Origin: G965232465 sp965232465
GTDB taxonomy: Bacteria > Pseudomonadota > Alphaproteobacteria > JAQWUY01
DNA: 64,000 nucleotides
Assembly (NCBI GenBank): GCA_965232465.1
Contig: OZ246977.1
Location: 1,364,001 to 1,428,000, forward strand
Direction of reading: 5' to 3'
In this document: positions 36,854-45,935 of the stretch, piece by piece
Layout of the letters: each line of letters opens with the position of its first letter
Position numbering within the stretch: the first letter of the stretch is position 1
The notes under the pieces: model-generated
Told to the model about the DNA's origin: nothing
Seen by the model: only the letters and a program-made list of their open reading frames with translations
Database searches by the model: none
Translations under genes and position numbers: made by a program

Positions 36854-37111
36854 ATATATATCCTCCTTATATTATATCTTTAATCCACGGGAAATAATCC
36901 GATGATTAAGCATGATAATAATCAGCGGAATAACCGTTATCATAAGCCCTGCGGTCATAATCAATGTATAATCTGTAAGCCCTTCATAAGGGTCTTCTCT
37001 TAGGGAATTTAACCCAACCAATGCTGGCTGTATTTTTGGATTGTTGGAGGCAATTAACGGTCAAAAGTACTGATTCCATCCCCCCGTAAATAAAATTAAA
37101 AATAATCCTAG

Positions 37112-37955
37112 ATAGTGTAGTCACGAGATTTTTGTCCATAATGCGATGCATCTGATTTGTACAGCGGCGAGAAATGAAGTGGTGTTTTTAGCGTATCTTG
37201 TTGCAATACCACGCCATCGTTTTAGGTGTAGAAACGCATTTTCCACTAAGCACCGCCAATGATACAGGTGTTCATCATACTCCCTTTGTTCTTTGCGATT
37301 CTTTCTTGGGGGAATAACAGGCTCTATACCTTGTTGTTTTGCTAGGTGTATGATATGCTCACTATCATATCCCTTATCTGCCAACAAATACTCTGCACTG
37401 ATGCCTTCAATCAATCTGCCTGCTTGTGTGCAATCAGCCGTGGTACCGTTCGTAATAAGTATTCTGACCGGCATACCATGCGCATCCACGGCCAAATGTA
37501 TCTTCGTGTTGAGCCCCCTTTTGTGCGGCTCATATCTTGATTACCGCCTAGTGCACCAGATGCATGAGGATGCACCTTACAATGACTAGCGTCTATTATT
37601 AACCATTCATAATCCGGATCTGTAACTAAAATTTCCAACAACTTTTCCCATATCCCCTTATCACGCCAGCGGATAAAACGACGGTGCGTGTTACTCCAAT
37701 CCCCTAAATCAGGCGGTAAGTCACGCCAAGGGGCACCTGTGCGTATAATCCAAAATACCGCATTGATAAATAAACGGTTGTCTTTCGCTATACCACCCCA
37801 TGTGCCTTTACGACCCGGTAAGTGTGGCTCTAATAATTCCCATGTTTTATCACAAATATCATGGCGTCTGTGTGCTAATGTCATCTCAATGTCCTTTATA
37901 ATAGTGTTAATATCAAAAATACTATAACATAGTTCTTACCTCATGACTACACTAT
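37112..37955 (-). mobile_element. Complete IS5-family (IS427-like) insertion sequence in ugpE
   Basis: About 844 bp bounded by perfect 12-bp terminal inverted repeats ATAGTGTAGTCA (37112-37123 and 37944-37955). It is flanked by TAG on both sides (37109-37111 and 37957-37959), consistent with the short YTAR-type target duplication of the IS427 group. It encodes a two-frame transposase on the minus strand. Ends and coding region look intact, so it may still be active. Confidence 0.88.
37121..37884 (-). CDS. IS5-family transposase, expressed by -1 frameshifting
   Basis: Frame A (from 37884) has MTLAHRRHDICDKTWELLEPHLPG and the first catalytic segment (WLIIDASHCKVHPHASG). Frame B (to 37121) holds IHLAVDAHGMPVRILITNG, LLADKGYDSEHI (second Asp) and the region with the final Glu (LVENAFLHLKRWRG). 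The frames meet at an A4G5 run (minus strand, 37522-37514), where a -1 slip gives the usual TKGGLNTKIHLAVD continuity. DDE chemistry is expected. The stop codon lies within the terminal repeat. Confidence 0.88.
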
Positions 37956-38635
37956 TTAGTATAGTAGGCTTAGATTGAGGAATTAAAATATCCACTAAGA
38001 AGCGAAAGGGACCTGCTCCATCCATTTGTGCAGCCTTTACCATAGAGGGTGGAATCGTACGGAAGTACTGTACAAATACCAAAGTACCACCGGCTTCAAT
38101 CATTAACGGCAAACTCATCCCCCCATAGGAGTTTAAAATATTAAACCGCATATCCAATGAATAGCCAAATATAAATGTCCACAAACCCCCTAAGTTTGCA
38201 ATGGTATTTATGGGTAAAAAGATATTGGATGCCACTTGATACATAACAATGGTTAGGGTATCCCCTGGTACCAAAATAATAACTATTACACACCCATACA
38301 TCAGTTTGCGGATAAAATTGCCAAAAAACACGATGGTATAGGCAGCCAATATGGCAAATAATATGCCCCCGCCACCAATCAATACACCTAAAATGGCACT
38401 GTTTAAAATTTGTCGTGGAATAAGTGTTTCTGTGCTAACCGTATATAGGTTTTGCCATAAATGTGTACCAAGTACCAACTGTAATTCCCCACCATTTTGT
38501 ACAAAATCTGCATATGAAGTACTTGCAGTGGTTAAAATAATATACAATGGCGTAAGTATATATATGCACCCCAATATCAAAACTGCATACGCAGTAATGT
38601 TTATGGAGCGGGTGTTTTCTATCATATTCATATCA

Positions 38636-39587
38636 TTATCTTTCATATTTTATATGCTTACCAAGCAACAGAAATTGTAACCCTGCGATAGTCAATCCGA
38701 TGATTAAAATAATAATGGTTTGTGCCGCCGCCCCCGATAAATCGAGTCCCACAAACGCATCCTGATATAATTTGTATATAATCAATGTGGTTTCCCCACG
38801 GGGATTACCTTCGGTCATAATGTTAATTAACGCAAATGATGATGTTAAACCTTGGTTAATTTCCAATAACATGGTGATAAATAATTGTGGCGTAATAAAG
38901 GGCAACTGCATATCCCATAACCGTCGCCATGCCCCCGCACCATCCATAGCCGCCCACCGGAGTTACACTACCAATTGCAGCAGATAACCGTCGCCATGCC
39001 CCCGCACCATCCATAGCCGCCGCCTTATGCAAAGTATTTGGAATAGCCTGTAAACCGGCGAGTATAACCACAAAATTAAAGGGAATATTGCCCCATATAC
39101 TGGCAATATAAATCATAATCCATGCGTGTAAAGTGTTGTCCCGTGGACTCCATAGTTCGGGGTACTTATCGGCAAATCCCGCTAAAAACCCCATTTGTGG
39201 GTCAAGTATAAATACAAACACCACACCAGCACTAGCCGCTGCAAACGCCTTTGGCCAAATAAATACACTGCCAATATGACGGGTGCCACGCACACCTCTG
39301 TCCACTGCTAAAGCCAATATTAAAGATATGGAAATTGCCAAAAACGAAGAGATCATCATGTATATGATTGTCCGTATAACAACTGTGATAAATTCCCCAT
39401 CGCTCAGCAATTCTATGAAATTATCAAACCCCACATATTCTGTACTGCCCCCAAATGGGGATTCCAAATGAAACGCCCAATAAAACGATACCAATATGGG
39501 TGTAAAGAAAAATAACATTACTAATATAAGGCAGGGGGAGGCAAATAGCATAGCATGTAAAGTATTATGAAAGTATCCTTGTCGCAT
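38636..39587 (-). pseudogene. ugpA: UgpA-like permease gene disrupted by a 67-bp insertion/duplication
   Basis: The first part (MRQGYFHNTLHAMLF to KAAAMDGAGAWRRL) and the second part (WDMQLPFITPQLF to GKHIKYER) together make a full ABC permease with the EAA loop. They lie in different frames because of a 67-bp insertion at 38917-39021: a 38-bp sequence is present twice with 29 bp of unrelated sequence between. Deleting 67 bp restores RRLWDMQLPF exactly. The gene is probably non-functional. It overlaps the ugpE start. Confidence 0.85.
38917..39021. repeat. 38-bp direct repeat with 29-bp filler inside ugpA
   Basis: Two identical 38-bp copies (38917-38954 and 38984-39021) start 67 bp apart. The 29 bp between them has no other copy that I recognise in this window. 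The arrangement breaks the reading frame by one base. Confidence 0.9.
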
Positions 39588-39615
39588 GTTTTTAAACTCT
39601 CTATCTCATTATTTA

Positions 39616-39648
39616 TAGTCTGGGACGGTATATAACCGTCACAGACTA
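39616..39648 (-). other. Intercistronic stem-loop between ugpB and ugpA
   Basis: TAGTCTG / CAGACTA encloses GACGGT / ACCGTC with a 5-nt loop and one mismatch, giving about 13 paired bases. No T-run follows in the direction of transcription. In similar ABC operons such hairpins stabilise the binding-protein mRNA so that it is made in excess over permease. Confidence 0.6.
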
Positions 39649-39663
39649 ATATTTAAAAATAGA

Positions 39664-40965
39664 TTATGGTAATTTCTTGCCTTTGTGGACTTTTTCAAAC
39701 CGTCTTAACAGTTTGTTACCTTCGGATTGCGTGTGCCGTAATGCTTCTGCCACTGTTTTTTTACCATCGACAGCCTTGGCAATTTCCACTTTGAACACAT
39801 CACGGAACTGCGGGTAAAATCCTAAGCGGATACCACGACTGTTTTCACCTGTAGGGGCGTTTAAGGCGGTAAGTCCCATTTCCACCGCACCAAATTCTGG
39901 TTTTTCAGTTGCCCCTGTTTTTTGTAATTCCACAACCACATCATTGGTCATGGGCATATACCCTGTTGCCTCTGTTACCAAAATTTGCCATTCAGGTTTA
40001 CGGATAAAATCTAAGAATGCTTTAATACCTTCGGCTTTATCTGCGTGTCCTTTCATCACCCAAATAGCACCGCCACCGATGAATTGGTTATGCCGTTTAT
40101 ATCCTTCGTACATCGGTGCCAATCCAACCATGAGATTATCACCCAGTGCATCGAATGCCTTTCTATACCCCCCTGTGGAGGCTTCAATCATGGCACAATC
40201 CCCCGCATCAAAGGCTTTTCCATAGTGGTTTTGTTTCAGATCTTTATTGACACTTACAAGACCTTGTTTACGCCATTCTAATAAATTGGTCAGGTGTTTT
40301 TCAATCAAACCGCCAGTAATTTTATATTCGGCATCCAGCCCACCATAACCATTATTATTTGTCGCTAATGCTGTGTTGTGTCTGGCACCAAATTGTTCTA
40401 TTACACGCCATGGGTGTAAATCAGTGGAAAAAATACACTGTTCACCATTGGTCTTTAGCTTTTTACCTATCCGTACCAATTGTTCCCAAGTTTCGGGTAA
40501 TTTTGTTTCCCCAACGGAAGCTAATTTTGTTTTGTTACCATAAAACAGAAAGGTGGAACCATTATAAGGTTGTCCCCATAAATTATCATTTGAATCTTGG
40601 TAATACGACTTTGACCCATTGGAATATGATGCCCAATCTGCATCTGTGGCAACTTGATAGGCTGGTATAACAGCCCCAGACATTAACATATCAGCTGTGC
40701 CCGCATCATAAAACAATATCATTTCTGGATGGTTTTTTGCCCGATATGCGGCAATTGCCTTGGTCACAATATCCCTATAAGACCCTTGTGCTATACAAGA
40801 AACTGCGTACTTATCCTGCGACTCATTAAACGCATCACAGGCTTGTTCTGTGGCAGGAAACAATGTTTTATGACTCGATGTCCAAAAAGTCAACTGGGTT
40901 TTGGTTGCTAATGCAGGGGTAGACAACATCCCCAACATTATAAGCGATGATATAATTTTTTGCAT
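39664..40965 (-). CDS. ugpB: UgpB-like periplasmic substrate-binding protein
   Basis: A protein of 433 aa. A signal peptide (MQKIISSLIMLGMLSTPALA) precedes TQLTFWTSSHKTLFPATEQACDAFN and later DLWGQPYNGSTFLFYGNKTKL, as in UgpB-type family 1 binding proteins for glycerol-3-phosphate or glycerophosphodiesters. The start at 40965 is chosen because AAGGAGAA precedes it and the signal peptide follows directly; the frame continues upstream without homology. It is the first gene of the ugp-like operon and is intact. Confidence 0.88.
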   Translation of the reverse strand: MQKIISSLIMLGMLSTPALATKTQLTFWTSSHKTLFPATEQACDAFNESQDKYAVSCIAQGSYRDIVTKAIAAYRAKNHPEMILFYDAGTADMLMSGAVIPAYQVATDADWASYSNGSKSYYQDSNDNLWGQPYNGSTFLFYGNKTKLASVGETKLPETWEQLVRIGKKLKTNGEQCIFSTDLHPWRVIEQFGARHNTALATNNNGYGGLDAEYKITGGLIEKHLTNLLEWRKQGLVSVNKDLKQNHYGKAFDAGDCAMIEASTGGYRKAFDALGDNLMVGLAPMYEGYKRHNQFIGGGAIWVMKGHADKAEGIKAFLDFIRKPEWQILVTEATGYMPMTNDVVVELQKTGATEKPEFGAVEMGLTALNAPTGENSRGIRLGFYPQFRDVFKVEIAKAVDGKKTVAEALRHTQSEGNKLLRRFEKVHKGKKLP

Positions 40966-41003
40966 AACTATTCTCCTTATAATATAAATTTCTCTAAATG
41001 CAA

Positions 41004-41041
41004 TGTGTATAAAAAATGTGATGCATATACCAACATACACA
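41004..41041. promoter_or_regulatory. Inverted repeat in the ugpB leader, possible operator
   Basis: TGTGTAT (41004-41010) and ATACACA (41035-41041) are inverted copies between the ugpB promoter and its start codon. They could be sites for the LacI-family protein encoded in the same operon, but the arms are far apart for a single LacI dimer. Confidence 0.3.
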
Positions 41042-41056
41042 TTAATTATGAAAAAA

Positions 41057-41085
41057 ATTATATTGTAAAAAATAGTACAAATCAA
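41057..41085 (-). promoter_or_regulatory. Candidate sigma-70 promoter of the ugp-like operon
   Basis: On the minus strand TTGATT (41085-41080) and TATAAT (41062-41057) are separated by 17 bp, about 90 bp upstream of the ugpB start. Confidence 0.6.
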
Positions 41086-41258
41086 TATAAGCAAATTGCG
41101 TCAGTATATATACCCACACAAAAATATTTTTTATATCATATTGAAAAATAACAATATTTATAATATAATGCGATTGTTAAAAAAATCTAAAAAACACAAT
41201 CCCCAAAAAATATGTGAATATTTACCCACATTATAAGAATAATTACCCATAATAGATT
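41086..41258. other. AT-rich spacer, no gene seen
   Basis: The sequence between the ugpB promoter and the IS3 remnant is very AT-rich, with no open frame or motif that I can support. Confidence 0.5.
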
Positions 41259-41576
41259 CTAAATCTTAAAATACTTATGCATACAACCTGAAAAACATAC
41301 TGCAAAACTAACCCATATGGCAGCATTTTTTATTCTTAGCCATCTGAAATCTCTGATTAGCTGATAAACAAAGAATGCTGGGTGACCACACCCCAATAAT
41401 TGTCCCACTTTTAGGTTAATGCTTTTTGTCATATTGTCAATGATAAATATCATTGACAATATTTTGTGTTTTGGCACTTGTGGGTTGTATCCTAATGCAC
41501 TGTGTGAGTGGATGTGGTTGTATTCGTATTGCCACTGTCCTATGATTACTTGTGCTTCTGATAGTCTCATTTTGTC
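41259..41576 (-). pseudogene. 3' remnant of an IS3-family transposase (OrfB)
   Basis: The minus-strand frame contains MRLSEAQVIIGQWQYEYN followed by SHSALGYNPQVPKHKIL. This is the C-terminal part of an IS3-type DDE transposase (the EAQ..I..W...YN...PHSALGY pattern). The catalytic core is absent: at about 41577 the sequence switches abruptly to a groEL fragment on the other strand. The frame continues past the usual end of OrfB into sequence that is probably the terminal part of the element. Confidence 0.75.
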
Positions 41577-41577
41577 C

Positions 41578-41748
41578 GCCGGTATTATTGACCCAGCAAA
41601 AATCGTTCGCTGTGCCATTCAAGATGCCGCATCCATTGTTGGTTTGTTAATCACCACCGAAACCATGGTGGCTAATGAGCCTGTGGATCCTGCTGCAGCA
41701 CCTGCTATGCCAACGGGTGGAACAGGCGGTATGCCAAGCATGATGTAA
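41578..41748 (+). pseudogene. groEL: 3'-terminal fragment of groEL (last 56 codons)
   Basis: The plus strand reads AGIIDPAKIVRCAIQDAASI followed by VGLLITTETMVANEP and a Gly/Met-rich tail ending in GGMPSMM, then a stop. This is the conserved C-terminus of the chaperonin GroEL. The upstream part is missing and the junction with the IS3 remnant is immediately before AGIID. A full-length groEL is expected elsewhere; this piece is a displaced or duplicated 3' end. No start codon or promoter belongs to it. Confidence 0.88.
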
Positions 41749-41981
41749 AATTTTTTGGTTTTAACCTTCAACATGTTCTTGAAAAACTCTCTTTAAAAAC
41801 TCCTTTATTTAGGAAATTTCTTATTTTGTCTTAACTTTAAGATGAAATTTTTTTGTTGCTTTTTTATTTTTTATAATGGTATAACTACTTGGATATTAAC
41901 TACAGTAGTGAATCACATTTTGAATCTTAATGCAACACTTTTATGGGTTCACTGCCTAAATTACAATGAGGGAGAATTTAA

Positions 41982-43268
41982 ATGTCTGATAAGTATCAAG
42001 AGGATTATGCTGTTTCTGTTATTCCACGGGATAAAAGGCGGTCTTTATTAAGTCTAACATTAGTATGGACCGCAACTGTTATCACTGTATCTGGGTTGGT
42101 TGTCGGATCATTTTTGGTGGCGGGAATGTCCTTGCAAGGGGCATTTACTGCGGTTATACTTGGTAACATTTTACTAACTGTTATTGGTGGTATCATCGGT
42201 ACCATGGGGGCCCGTCAAGGGGTTGGCTCTGCCATGCTTGCCCGTCATACATTTGGACGGCAAGGGGCAAAAATCATTGCTATTTGTGTTGCGATTGTTA
42301 TGCTTGGATGGTTTTCTTTCCAAATCGATGTATTTGGTAAAACCTTAAATGCTATGTTCCCCAATGGTGGATTTATCTTTAGTCCACAGGTGGCTGCTAT
42401 TTGGGGCGGTGTGTTAATGACCTTAACCGCTTATATGGGATACCGTGGGTTATCCATGTTAAGTACAGTTGCCGTACCTGTTTTGGTGGTTCTGGCACTG
42501 GTTGGGGTGATGACTGTTATTGGCAAAGATGGTGGCTTTGGGGTTATTGCTTCTTATGTACCTGAGGGGACTATGGCAATGGCTGTGGCGATTGACATTG
42601 TTGCTGGTGCGGTGATTGCTGGTGCGTGTGTACAAGCGGACATTATGCGGTATGCAAAATCCGATAAGGATGTGTGGATTTCCACCGCTATTGGCTTTAT
42701 GATTGCCAATGCGTTTATGATGATGGTCGGTTATATGCTGTCTGTTTCTAGTGGTACTTGGGACTTACCAGCGGCGATGGTTGGCTTAGGCTTGGGTATT
42801 CCGGCATTGTTGGTGTTGGTATTGGCACAATGGACAACCAACGACAGCAACTTGTACTGGTCGTCTTTGAGTTTTGCCAACATTGTCAATGTGGAAAAAC
42901 GCAAAATTGTACTAGTATGTGGTGCATTGGGAATTTTGGCAACATTATTGGGTATTGCTGATAACTTTGTATCCTTCTTATTGGTATTGGGTAAAACCAT
43001 TCCACCGATTGCAGGTATCTTTGTTGCCGATTATTTCTTTGTTTCCAAAGGACAGTACATATATGGTAAAGGCACCAAGTACAGCCAATGGCAAGTGTCC
43101 GCACTTATTGCATGGGTAGTGGCGATTGTCGTTGGATTTAAAGTCACTTGGGGTGTTAGTGTAATTAACGCCCTTGTCGTATCGTTTGTAGTGTATTTCG
43201 TCTTAGCCAAAGTGTTAAACCAGAAAATATCTGTGGGCGAATACGAAGAACAAGACAACGGGTTTTAA
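41982..43268 (+). CDS. NCS1-family permease (CodB-like, nucleobase/hydantoin type)
   Basis: A protein of 428 aa with about 12 membrane segments. The N-terminal SLTLVWTATVITVSGLVVGSF and GTMGARQGVGSAMLARHTFG match the cytosine/purine/hydantoin permease family, nearest in style to CodB. The ribosome-binding site GAGGGAGA lies 8 bp upstream. It is followed on the same strand by a DUF917 protein and a hydantoinase-A-like protein, so the likely cargo is a hydantoin- or pyrimidine-like ring that these enzymes process. The exact substrate is not visible from sequence. Confidence 0.88.
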   Translation: MSDKYQEDYAVSVIPRDKRRSLLSLTLVWTATVITVSGLVVGSFLVAGMSLQGAFTAVILGNILLTVIGGIIGTMGARQGVGSAMLARHTFGRQGAKIIAICVAIVMLGWFSFQIDVFGKTLNAMFPNGGFIFSPQVAAIWGGVLMTLTAYMGYRGLSMLSTVAVPVLVVLALVGVMTVIGKDGGFGVIASYVPEGTMAMAVAIDIVAGAVIAGACVQADIMRYAKSDKDVWISTAIGFMIANAFMMMVGYMLSVSSGTWDLPAAMVGLGLGIPALLVLVLAQWTTNDSNLYWSSLSFANIVNVEKRKIVLVCGALGILATLLGIADNFVSFLLVLGKTIPPIAGIFVADYFFVSKGQYIYGKGTKYSQWQVSALIAWVVAIVVGFKVTWGVSVINALVVSFVVYFVLAKVLNQKISVGEYEEQDNGF

Positions 43269-43292
43269 TTCCATATTGTAAGGTACAAACAC

Positions 43293-44372
43293 ATGGGCAT
43301 GCAACACTTAACCTTGGCGGATATAGAAGCCCTACGGGTTGGCACATGGGTCTTGGGTACGGGGGGCGGTGGCAACCCGTATCACATGGCTTTGGGGGCA
43401 ACATTATTAGCCAAACAAACAGCCAAAAATGCACACTTGATACAAGTGGACGATTTAGCAGAAGATGCCTTGGTGGCAATGGTGGCGTTCATTGGGGCAC
43501 CTCTCGTGTGTTTGGAAAGGTTACACGATTATGAACAATCGTTAAGACCTATTCGTATCTTAGAACAAAAAATGGGCAAAAAAGTCGACGCTTTATTGCC
43601 TTTGGAAATTGGCGGTGCCAATGGTATGTATGCATTCCCCATCAGTGTGGCAACAGGGATTCCTGTTGTCGATGCGGACTGTATGGGGCGGGCGTACCCA
43701 GAATTACAAATGATAACCCCCGCCATAAATAATGAACCTTGCCCCCCTGCGGTTATGAGTGATATTCGCAATTCCGATGTGTATTTTCCCAATTTTGAAT
43801 CATGGGATTGGGGCGAACGCTTAATGCGGGTTACCTGTGCGGAAATGGGGGCAGTGGCGTGTATGGGGTTTGCACTAACTGGTGAACAAGTAAAGCAAAG
43901 TTCCATTCATGGTACCATTACCCAAGCCAAAAATATTGGCAATGCGTTAATTTCAGCAAACAAAAATAACCAATGCCCGATTCAAGCATTACAGGACACC
44001 ACCCCCAGTAAATTTTTATTTGAAGGTAAAGTGGTGGATGTAAACCGCCGTATTGAAAGGGGATTTTTAAAAGGAAAATTAACCATTAAAGGTACGGGAA
44101 ATTACACAGAGGATGAACTGTTAATCCATTTCCAAAATGAATTTTCTGTTGCCCTGTTAAATAATGAAGTATTGGTGACAACCCCCGATTTAATCTGTGT
44201 ACTCGACACGGTAAGCGGTGACGGTGTGGGAACAGATGCGGTGCGATATGGACAACGGTTGTCTGTGCTTGCATTACCCACAGACCCGATTTATTTATCA
44301 AAAGGTGGATTAAAAGCCGTATCGCCAAGGGCGTTCGGTTTTGATATGGATTATAAATCTGTATTTGTGTAA
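43293..44372 (+). CDS. DUF917 family protein (S-methyl-thiohydantoin-desulfurase-like)
   Basis: A protein of 359 aa. The N-terminus LTLADIEALRVGTWVLGTGGGGNPYHMALG carries the TGGGG-type motif of DUF917 proteins, and IGGANGMYAFPISVATGIPVVDADCMGRAYPELQM is another family block. DUF917 members are generally encoded beside hydantoinase/oxoprolinase homologues. Some are annotated as S-methyl thiohydantoin desulfurases; the reaction here is unproven. The ATG at 43299 (MQHL) is an alternative start. Confidence 0.8.
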   Translation: MGMQHLTLADIEALRVGTWVLGTGGGGNPYHMALGATLLAKQTAKNAHLIQVDDLAEDALVAMVAFIGAPLVCLERLHDYEQSLRPIRILEQKMGKKVDALLPLEIGGANGMYAFPISVATGIPVVDADCMGRAYPELQMITPAINNEPCPPAVMSDIRNSDVYFPNFESWDWGERLMRVTCAEMGAVACMGFALTGEQVKQSSIHGTITQAKNIGNALISANKNNQCPIQALQDTTPSKFLFEGKVVDVNRRIERGFLKGKLTIKGTGNYTEDELLIHFQNEFSVALLNNEVLVTTPDLICVLDTVSGDGVGTDAVRYGQRLSVLALPTDPIYLSKGGLKAVSPRAFGFDMDYKSVFV

Positions 44373-44396
44373 AATTTATGTAAGGAAAGACAAATT

Positions 44397-45935
44397 ATGA
44401 AAACTATCGGCATAGATGTAGGCGGTACAAATACGGATGCAGTTTTGGTGGAAAATGGCAAGGTATTACAGTCGTGTAAAACTTTGACCACAGAAGATGT
44501 TATTACTGGTATCAAAAACGCCCTAACCCATATATTGGAATCCGCAGGTGAACAGGCAAAAGGGCTTGGGGCGGTTATGATTGGCACCACCCATTTTGTC
44601 AATGCGGTTATCCAACGCAAATGTATTTCAAAGGTTGCCACCTTGCGAATTTCCGCCCCCGCATCGACAAAACTGTATCCCACTTGCGATTGGTCCGAAG
44701 ATTTGGCACAGTGTGCAAATGGGGGACATTATATGATTGAGGGGGGCTTTGAATTTGATGGACGGGAAATTGTGCCGTTAAATGAAGATATGATTCATTA
44801 TGCCATTCGACAGATTAAAGCCGATGGGATAAACTGTATCGCCATATCGTCCGCATTCGCCACCATTCGCAACGACCATGAAAAACGAGCGTTGAAAATC
44901 GTACAACAACACATGCCCAATGTGCTTGTAACCCTGTCCAGTGATATTGGCAAAGTGGGGCTGTTAGAACGGGAAAATGTAACAATTTTAAATTCTGCCT
45001 TATTACCACTATCCCACAAAACAATTGATTCCTTTGAACAGGCGTTGCAAAGCATTAACCTAGATGTACCTTTATATATTACGCAAAATGACGGTACTAT
45101 TACCACTGCGGATGTCGCCCGCAATCGTCCCGTATTCAGTTTCGCATCGGGACCGACCAACAGTATGCGGGGGGCGGTGTTCTTGTCCGGGGTTGACGAA
45201 GCGGTGGTTTGCGATGTGGGGGGAACGACCTCTGATTTGGGATATGTAAAAAATGGCTATCCGAGGGAAGCAAACAATGTAGTGAAAGTGGGCGGTGTAC
45301 GGACGCTGTTTCGTATGCCTGATGTGTTCAGTATCGCCCTTGGCGGTGGCACCATGGTACACAAAGACAGTGCCGTTGGACCTTTAAGTGTGGGGTATAG
45401 ATTATTTGAAGACTCCATCAGTAATGGCGGTACTGTGTTAACCACCACCGATATTATGGTGGCAACCGATGTATTAGATATTGGCGATAAAGTACAATTA
45501 AACCACTTGTCAAACGATTATATCCAATCTGTACTTAACAATATAAAAGGTATGGTAACCGATGCGGTAGATCAAATAAAATCTGACAACCGTGCCGTAC
45601 CATTATTAGCCGTTGGCGGTGGGGCATGCCTTATTCCCGATAAAATCGAAGGCATATCCCAAGTCATTAAAGTGGAAAACGCCGGCGTCGCCAATGCGGT
45701 CGGGGCGGCAATTGCCCAAATCAGCGGATATGTGGATTGTGTCATCAGCGATATGAACCGTGAAGATGCTCTGGCAAAAGCCACCGCATACGCCAAACAA
45801 GATGCGGTACAAAAAGGGGCAGATGAACGCACCTTAGAGGTCATAGAAATCGAAGACATTCCCATGAATTATATGCCAGGAAACAACCTACAAATAAAGA
45901 TAAAAGTGGTGGGCGATATTAAAGGTTTTGTATAA
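44397..45935 (+). CDS. Hydantoinase/oxoprolinase (HyuA) family protein
   Basis: A protein of 512 aa. MKTIGIDVGGTNTDAVLVENGKV is the actin/hexokinase-like ATP-binding start of the HyuA family. DEAVVCDVGGTTSDLGYV is the second phosphate motif and SIALGGGTMVH a further conserved block. It is shorter than classic HyuA (about 680 aa) but similar to the short forms that pair with DUF917 proteins. It probably opens a cyclic amide with ATP. AAGGAAAG precedes the start. Confidence 0.85.
   Translation: MKTIGIDVGGTNTDAVLVENGKVLQSCKTLTTEDVITGIKNALTHILESAGEQAKGLGAVMIGTTHFVNAVIQRKCISKVATLRISAPASTKLYPTCDWSEDLAQCANGGHYMIEGGFEFDGREIVPLNEDMIHYAIRQIKADGINCIAISSAFATIRNDHEKRALKIVQQHMPNVLVTLSSDIGKVGLLERENVTILNSALLPLSHKTIDSFEQALQSINLDVPLYITQNDGTITTADVARNRPVFSFASGPTNSMRGAVFLSGVDEAVVCDVGGTTSDLGYVKNGYPREANNVVKVGGVRTLFRMPDVFSIALGGGTMVHKDSAVGPLSVGYRLFEDSISNGGTVLTTTDIMVATDVLDIGDKVQLNHLSNDYIQSVLNNIKGMVTDAVDQIKSDNRAVPLLAVGGGACLIPDKIEGISQVIKVENAGVANAVGAAIAQISGYVDCVISDMNREDALAKATAYAKQDAVQKGADERTLEVIEIEDIPMNYMPGNNLQIKIKVVGDIKGFV

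Larger units (their letters stand above)
36872..38646 (-). pseudogene. ugpE: UgpE-like permease gene, split by an IS5-family element and carrying a nonsense codon
   Basis: The N-terminal part (38646 to about 37956) encodes six or so membrane segments and the EAA loop VKAAQMDGAGPFRFLVDILIP of a binding-protein-dependent permease. The C-terminal part (37111-36872) ends RIISRGLKI. Removing the insertion and one target copy rejoins the two parts in the same frame (TIL then GLFLILFTGGWNQYF). Just downstream, a TGA codon replaces the tryptophan expected in the WNQYxWPL motif. The gene is therefore doubly inactivated. Confidence 0.88.

Noticed and set aside
37040..37060. UGA read as tryptophan (genetic code change) to explain the ugpE codon
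   Set aside because: Many genes here end at TGA within ATGA overlaps at the expected C-terminus, and Trp is encoded by TGG throughout, so TGA is a stop.
41842..42051. 69-codon frame overlapping the NCS1 permease start
   Set aside because: It overlaps the permease N-terminus out of frame, and has no ribosome-binding site; the permease has an excellent one.
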